Of a stretch of 64,000 nt of DNA, positions 61,440-64,000 are shown in pieces; position 1 is the stretch's first letter; every line of letters starts with the position of its first letter. A model generated the notes under the pieces. It did not search any database. It saw nothing but the letters and a program-made list of their open reading frames with translations, and was not told where the DNA came from. The position numbers were made by a program, and so were the translations under genes. The DNA lies in contig MAAO01000006.1 of NCBI GenBank assembly GCA_002163155.1, forward strand, positions 1,054,001 to 1,118,000, given 5' to 3'. This stretch comes from Halobacteriovorax marinus (GTDB lineage: Bacteria > Bdellovibrionota > Bacteriovoracia > Bacteriovoracales > Bacteriovoracaceae).

Positions 61440-62377
61440 AAAAACTTATAGATAAACAAGGAAGACATATTCACAAACTGCGCATCTCTCTTTTGGATGC
61501 CTGCAACTTTAATTGCCTTTACTGCATGCCAGAAGAACGTCAATTTATGCCCAAGAAGGAGCTCATGTCTAGAGAAGAGATCTTTAGGTTAGCAAGTATC
61601 CTTGTCAAAAATGGTATCGATGAGTTGCGGCTAACTGGTGGTGAACCTACGCTTAGGTCTGACTTTGTGGAAATCGTAAAAGATCTAAGTACACTAGAGA
61701 CAAAGAAATTTGGTTTTACCACTAATGGTAGAAGTCTCAGTAAAACTTTGGATGAAATTAAAGACACTAATTGTAAATATATAAATTTCTCTCTTGATAG
61801 CTTAAACCAAGCACTGTTTAAAAAAATTACAGGAAAAGATGTTCTTGAGGATGTGTTGCACGCAATTTTTAAGGCAAAGGAATTGGGATTTCAAATTAAA
61901 ATCAATGTGGTTTTAATGAGAGGAATTAATGATCATGAGGTCGAAGACTTCATAGAATTCTCTGGAAACCACGGTATTGAAGTACGTTTCTTAGAGCTTA
62001 TGAAAATTGGCGTAGTCAATGCTAAGGACAATGATCAATTCATAAGTGCATCTGAAGTCATCAATCAAGTTCAAAAGAATTGGCAACTCAATTCAGTAAA
62101 GAGAAAGATTGATGACACTTCTTTTAATTACGTCCTAGAAAATGGCGCCAATATAGGTTTCATCGCTTCTGAATCCATGCCTTTTTGTAATGGCTGCTCT
62201 CGTCTTCGCATTGGTCCTAAGGGAACTCTAAGACCGTGTCTTATGATGAATGAAGGGTATAAAATTGCGGGAGTGGGAGAAGAGGAAGTTTTAGAACTCT
62301 TGCATAGAGTGATGGATATGAAACCCACAGACCGCATTGAAAATATTGAACAACCTATGTACCAGATTGGAGGTTAG
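61436..62377 (+). CDS. moaA: GTP 3',8-cyclase MoaA
   Basis: 313 residues. The radical-SAM cluster motif is DACNFNCLYCMP and the C-terminal second cluster lies in MPFCNGCSRLRIGPKGTLRPC, quoted as FCNGCSRLRIGPKGTLRPC. LTGGEPTLR is the SAM-binding GGE motif. It makes the first dedicated intermediate of Moco synthesis from GTP. It starts at TTG, overlapping the moeA stop. The protein lacks the usual C-terminal GG pair followed by extra residues, ending in MYQIGG, which is the standard double-Gly tail. Confidence 0.93.
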   Translation: MKKLIDKQGRHIHKLRISLLDACNFNCLYCMPEERQFMPKKELMSREEIFRLASILVKNGIDELRLTGGEPTLRSDFVEIVKDLSTLETKKFGFTTNGRSLSKTLDEIKDTNCKYINFSLDSLNQALFKKITGKDVLEDVLHAIFKAKELGFQIKINVVLMRGINDHEVEDFIEFSGNHGIEVRFLELMKIGVVNAKDNDQFISASEVINQVQKNWQLNSVKRKIDDTSFNYVLENGANIGFIASESMPFCNGCSRLRIGPKGTLRPCLMMNEGYKIAGVGEEEVLELLHRVMDMKPTDRIENIEQPMYQIGG

Positions 62378-62378
62378 G

Positions 62379-62852
62379 ATGAATGACTTAACTCATGTGA
62401 ATGATAAATGTGAACCTTCAATGGTGGATGTGGCAGCAAAAGCTGAGACCAATCGCTTTGCTCACGCTCATTGTAAAGTCTTTCTTCCAAAGGCCATTAG
62501 AGAGTGCTTTGTTGATGGTGATATTCAATCTAAAAAAGGACCAGTGCTACATACGGCTATTATAGCAGGGACAATGGCCGTTAAGAAAACGAGTGAACTC
62601 ATTCCTTTTTGTCATCAGCTCAATCTCGATTCCTGCAAGTTTGATATAAAAATGGTGGATGATCATATCTCCATTGATTGTATGGTTAAAGTCTCTGGAA
62701 AAACCGGAGTGGAAATGGAGGCCTTAACTGGAGCTTCCGTGGCAGGTCTTACTATTTACGATATGACCAAAGCACTCAGCCATGATATTGAAATTGGTGA
62801 ATTAAAATTGATAAAGAAAACTGGAGGAAAGAGTGACTACTCGAAAGGTTAA
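62379..62852 (+). CDS. moaC: Cyclic pyranopterin monophosphate synthase MoaC
   Basis: 157 residues, as usual for MoaC. The motifs KKGPVLHTAIIAGTMAVKKT, LIPFCHQLNLDSCKFDI and KTGVEMEALTGASVAGLTIY (active-site His/Lys region) are all visible. It converts the MoaA product to cyclic pyranopterin monophosphate. I chose the ATG at 62379, with GGAGG 5 nt upstream; an earlier frame start at 62337 lies inside moaA. It overlaps the mobB/mobA gene by 20 nt. Confidence 0.92.
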   Translation: MNDLTHVNDKCEPSMVDVAAKAETNRFAHAHCKVFLPKAIRECFVDGDIQSKKGPVLHTAIIAGTMAVKKTSELIPFCHQLNLDSCKFDIKMVDDHISIDCMVKVSGKTGVEMEALTGASVAGLTIYDMTKALSHDIEIGELKLIKKTGGKSDYSKG

Positions 62853-63825
62853 GCGAAGAGAGTTTCTCTTTCACCGCTATGAGATAGCTTTTACTGGTCT
62901 CAATCATTCAACTCTTGTCACAAAACTCTACGATATTTTTTCAAATGATTTTAAAGTGGGTTATGTGAGAGATTTTAGTAAGAGAAGTGATCCCCTCATA
63001 GAAGCAAACCTACTTGATAAAGATATAGTTCTTATCGAAGGGAGTAAGAACTCCCAAGCTAAGAAATTTGTCTTTATTGACGAAAAAGGTGAACAAGAAG
63101 AAATAAAAAATGTCCTAGCTTATCTCTATAGAGAGCAAGCACCAAAAGATCTTGCTCTACCTGCCTTTCAAGTAGATGACATAGATTCTATTTCAAAATG
63201 TATTTTGGAGTACTTCTCAAATTTGCACTTAGAAACTCCTCTTAATGCTCTTATACTTGGCGGTGGTAGAAGTTCTAGAATGATGTCTGATAAAGGTGCA
63301 CTTAACTACCATGGACTTAATCAAATTGATTTCATCCACTCTCTTTTAAAAGAGCAAGTGAGTGAAGTGTATGTTTCTTGTCGTGAAGATCAAAGTGAAC
63401 TTGAACATTTAAAAAATCATAAACAGATACATGACCGCTACATTGAATTTGGACCAACCGGTGGAATTTTATCTGCCTCTGCAATGGATCCCAATTCTTC
63501 TTGGTTAGTTGTGGCCTGTGACCTTCCTTTTTTAACCAGTGAAACAATAGCGGACTTAATTAAGAGACATAATCCTTTTAAAGTCGCTACTTGTTTTGAA
63601 AACCCTGAGAAGAAGTGGCCTGAGCCTCTTTGCACTATTTATACACCAAAAGCTGCGCAGAGGCTGGCACAATATCTCTCCATAGGAAAACCTTGTCCCC
63701 GAAAAGTACTCTTTAATTCAGAGGTAGAACTTTTGAATTTACCAGATGAAAGAGCGCTAGATAATATAAATACTCCCAGTGAGTTTAAAGCAACACAGTC
63801 ACGACTTTTAGAAGGTGTGTTATGA
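62833..63825 (+). CDS. mobA: MobB-like/MobA fusion protein
   Basis: 330 residues. The first 125 resemble MobB but its P-loop is degenerate: FTGLNHSTLVTKL stands where GxxGSGKTT is expected, although the later DKDIVLIEGSKN matches MobB. The C-terminal 190 residues are MobA: LILGGGRSSRMMSDKG (nucleotide-binding), ACDLPFL (metal-binding Asp), and PEPLCTIYTP. MobA attaches GMP to Moco to form MGD. GTG start with GGAGG upstream. The fused, likely nucleotide-free MobB part may be a recruiting module. Confidence 0.82.
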   Translation: MTTRKVKRREFLFHRYEIAFTGLNHSTLVTKLYDIFSNDFKVGYVRDFSKRSDPLIEANLLDKDIVLIEGSKNSQAKKFVFIDEKGEQEEIKNVLAYLYREQAPKDLALPAFQVDDIDSISKCILEYFSNLHLETPLNALILGGGRSSRMMSDKGALNYHGLNQIDFIHSLLKEQVSEVYVSCREDQSELEHLKNHKQIHDRYIEFGPTGGILSASAMDPNSSWLVVACDLPFLTSETIADLIKRHNPFKVATCFENPEKKWPEPLCTIYTPKAAQRLAQYLSIGKPCPRKVLFNSEVELLNLPDERALDNINTPSEFKATQSRLLEGVL

Positions 63826-64000
63826 AAGTAAAAGTTATCTACTTTGCGGCCATGCGTGAGCAGGCAAAGATGAATGAGGAGTGGGTAGAAACCACTGCTG
63901 TGAACGCCGATGAGCTCTTTGATCAATTAAATGAGACTCATGGCTTTTCTCTTGATAAGTCTCACTTAAAAGTAGCGATCAATGAAGACTATAGTGAGTT
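63822..64000 (+). CDS. moaD: Molybdopterin synthase sulfur carrier MoaD (3' end missing)
   Basis: The ATG overlaps the mobA stop (ATGA). The 59 visible residues start MKVKVIYFAAMREQAKMNEE and fit the ThiS/MoaD ubiquitin-like fold, with LKVAINEDYSE further on. The C-terminal GG that carries the thiocarboxylate lies outside the window. MoaE is expected next. Confidence 0.8.
   Translation, partial: MKVKVIYFAAMREQAKMNEEWVETTAVNADELFDQLNETHGFSLDKSHLKVAINEDYSE

Overview
The window is an AT-rich (roughly 35-37% GC by eye), densely coded chromosomal segment. It suggests a Gram-negative, diderm, respiring bacterium of the Bdellovibrionota, most like the Bacteriovoracales (Bacteriovorax/Halobacteriovorax). 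The reasons are an Agl/Glt-type gliding-motility locus, many lipoproteins and TPR proteins, PilZ and degenerate HD-GYP proteins, and a cbb3 oxidase operon with FNR-type control. The species assignment is inference. I saw no rRNA, tRNA, CRISPR array, insertion sequence or prophage. Genes are packed into operons with TAATG, ATGA or TTGA overlaps and are often separated by convergent hairpin terminators.

Layout. 0-1.7 kb (minus): a lytic transglycosylase lipoprotein and a membrane PilZ protein cut by the window edge. 1.9-9.4 kb (plus): MoxR ATPase, DUF58 protein, membrane transglutaminase, TesA-like hydrolase, and a YbbA/YbbP-type ABC exporter in one overlapping operon. 9.4-14.3 kb (minus): SNF2 helicase with a SWIM finger, a TolQ/MotA-type channel protein, and a TolR-like membrane helix fused to a vWA domain. 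14.3-16.3 kb (plus): YciA-like thioesterase and an ABC-2 exporter. 16.3-20.4 kb: a small secreted protein, a DUF2914 membrane protein, a pseudo-receiver/HD-GYP-like protein, a glycerophosphodiesterase and a ribosome hibernation factor. 20.8-26 kb (plus): thiolase, four-CBS protein, a membrane protein of unknown function, a PilZ protein and a RecQ-family protein that has lost its ATPase motifs. 26-29.5 kb: lipoproteins (one of only 47 aa), a CobB-type sirtuin and a second DnaA-like protein.

29.5-40.6 kb (minus) is a ten-gene operon matching the myxobacterial Agl/Glt gliding machine part by part: vWA surface lipoprotein (CglB-like), outer-membrane barrel, TPR proteins, a small periplasmic protein, one TolQ and two TolR proteins (AglRQS-like motor), a TPR lipoprotein (GltE-like) and an FHA/TonB-type protein (GltG-like). 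41-50.6 kb holds mixed genes: esterase, polyprenol-kinase-like protein, CPA2 antiporter with CBS domains, thioredoxin and aldo/keto reductase. It also holds a compact metal-linked set (MerT-like, NHL propeller, HMA-domain protein, outer-membrane protein) and a universal stress protein.

50.7-58.6 kb (minus) is one cbb3 oxidase operon, ccoI-ccoS-ccoNO(fused)-ccoQ-ccoP-ccoG-TauE/SafE-small ORF, preceded by two FNR-type boxes. 58.6-59.8 kb has a stand-alone cNMP-binding protein and an FNR-like regulator with a putative Fe-S cysteine set. From 60.2 kb a molybdenum-cofactor operon (moeA-moaA-moaC-mobB/mobA-moaD) runs off the right edge. The 400-bp divergent region between fnr and moeA carries one FNR-like box and two copies of an unexplained dyad, GGTAC-N4-GTACC.
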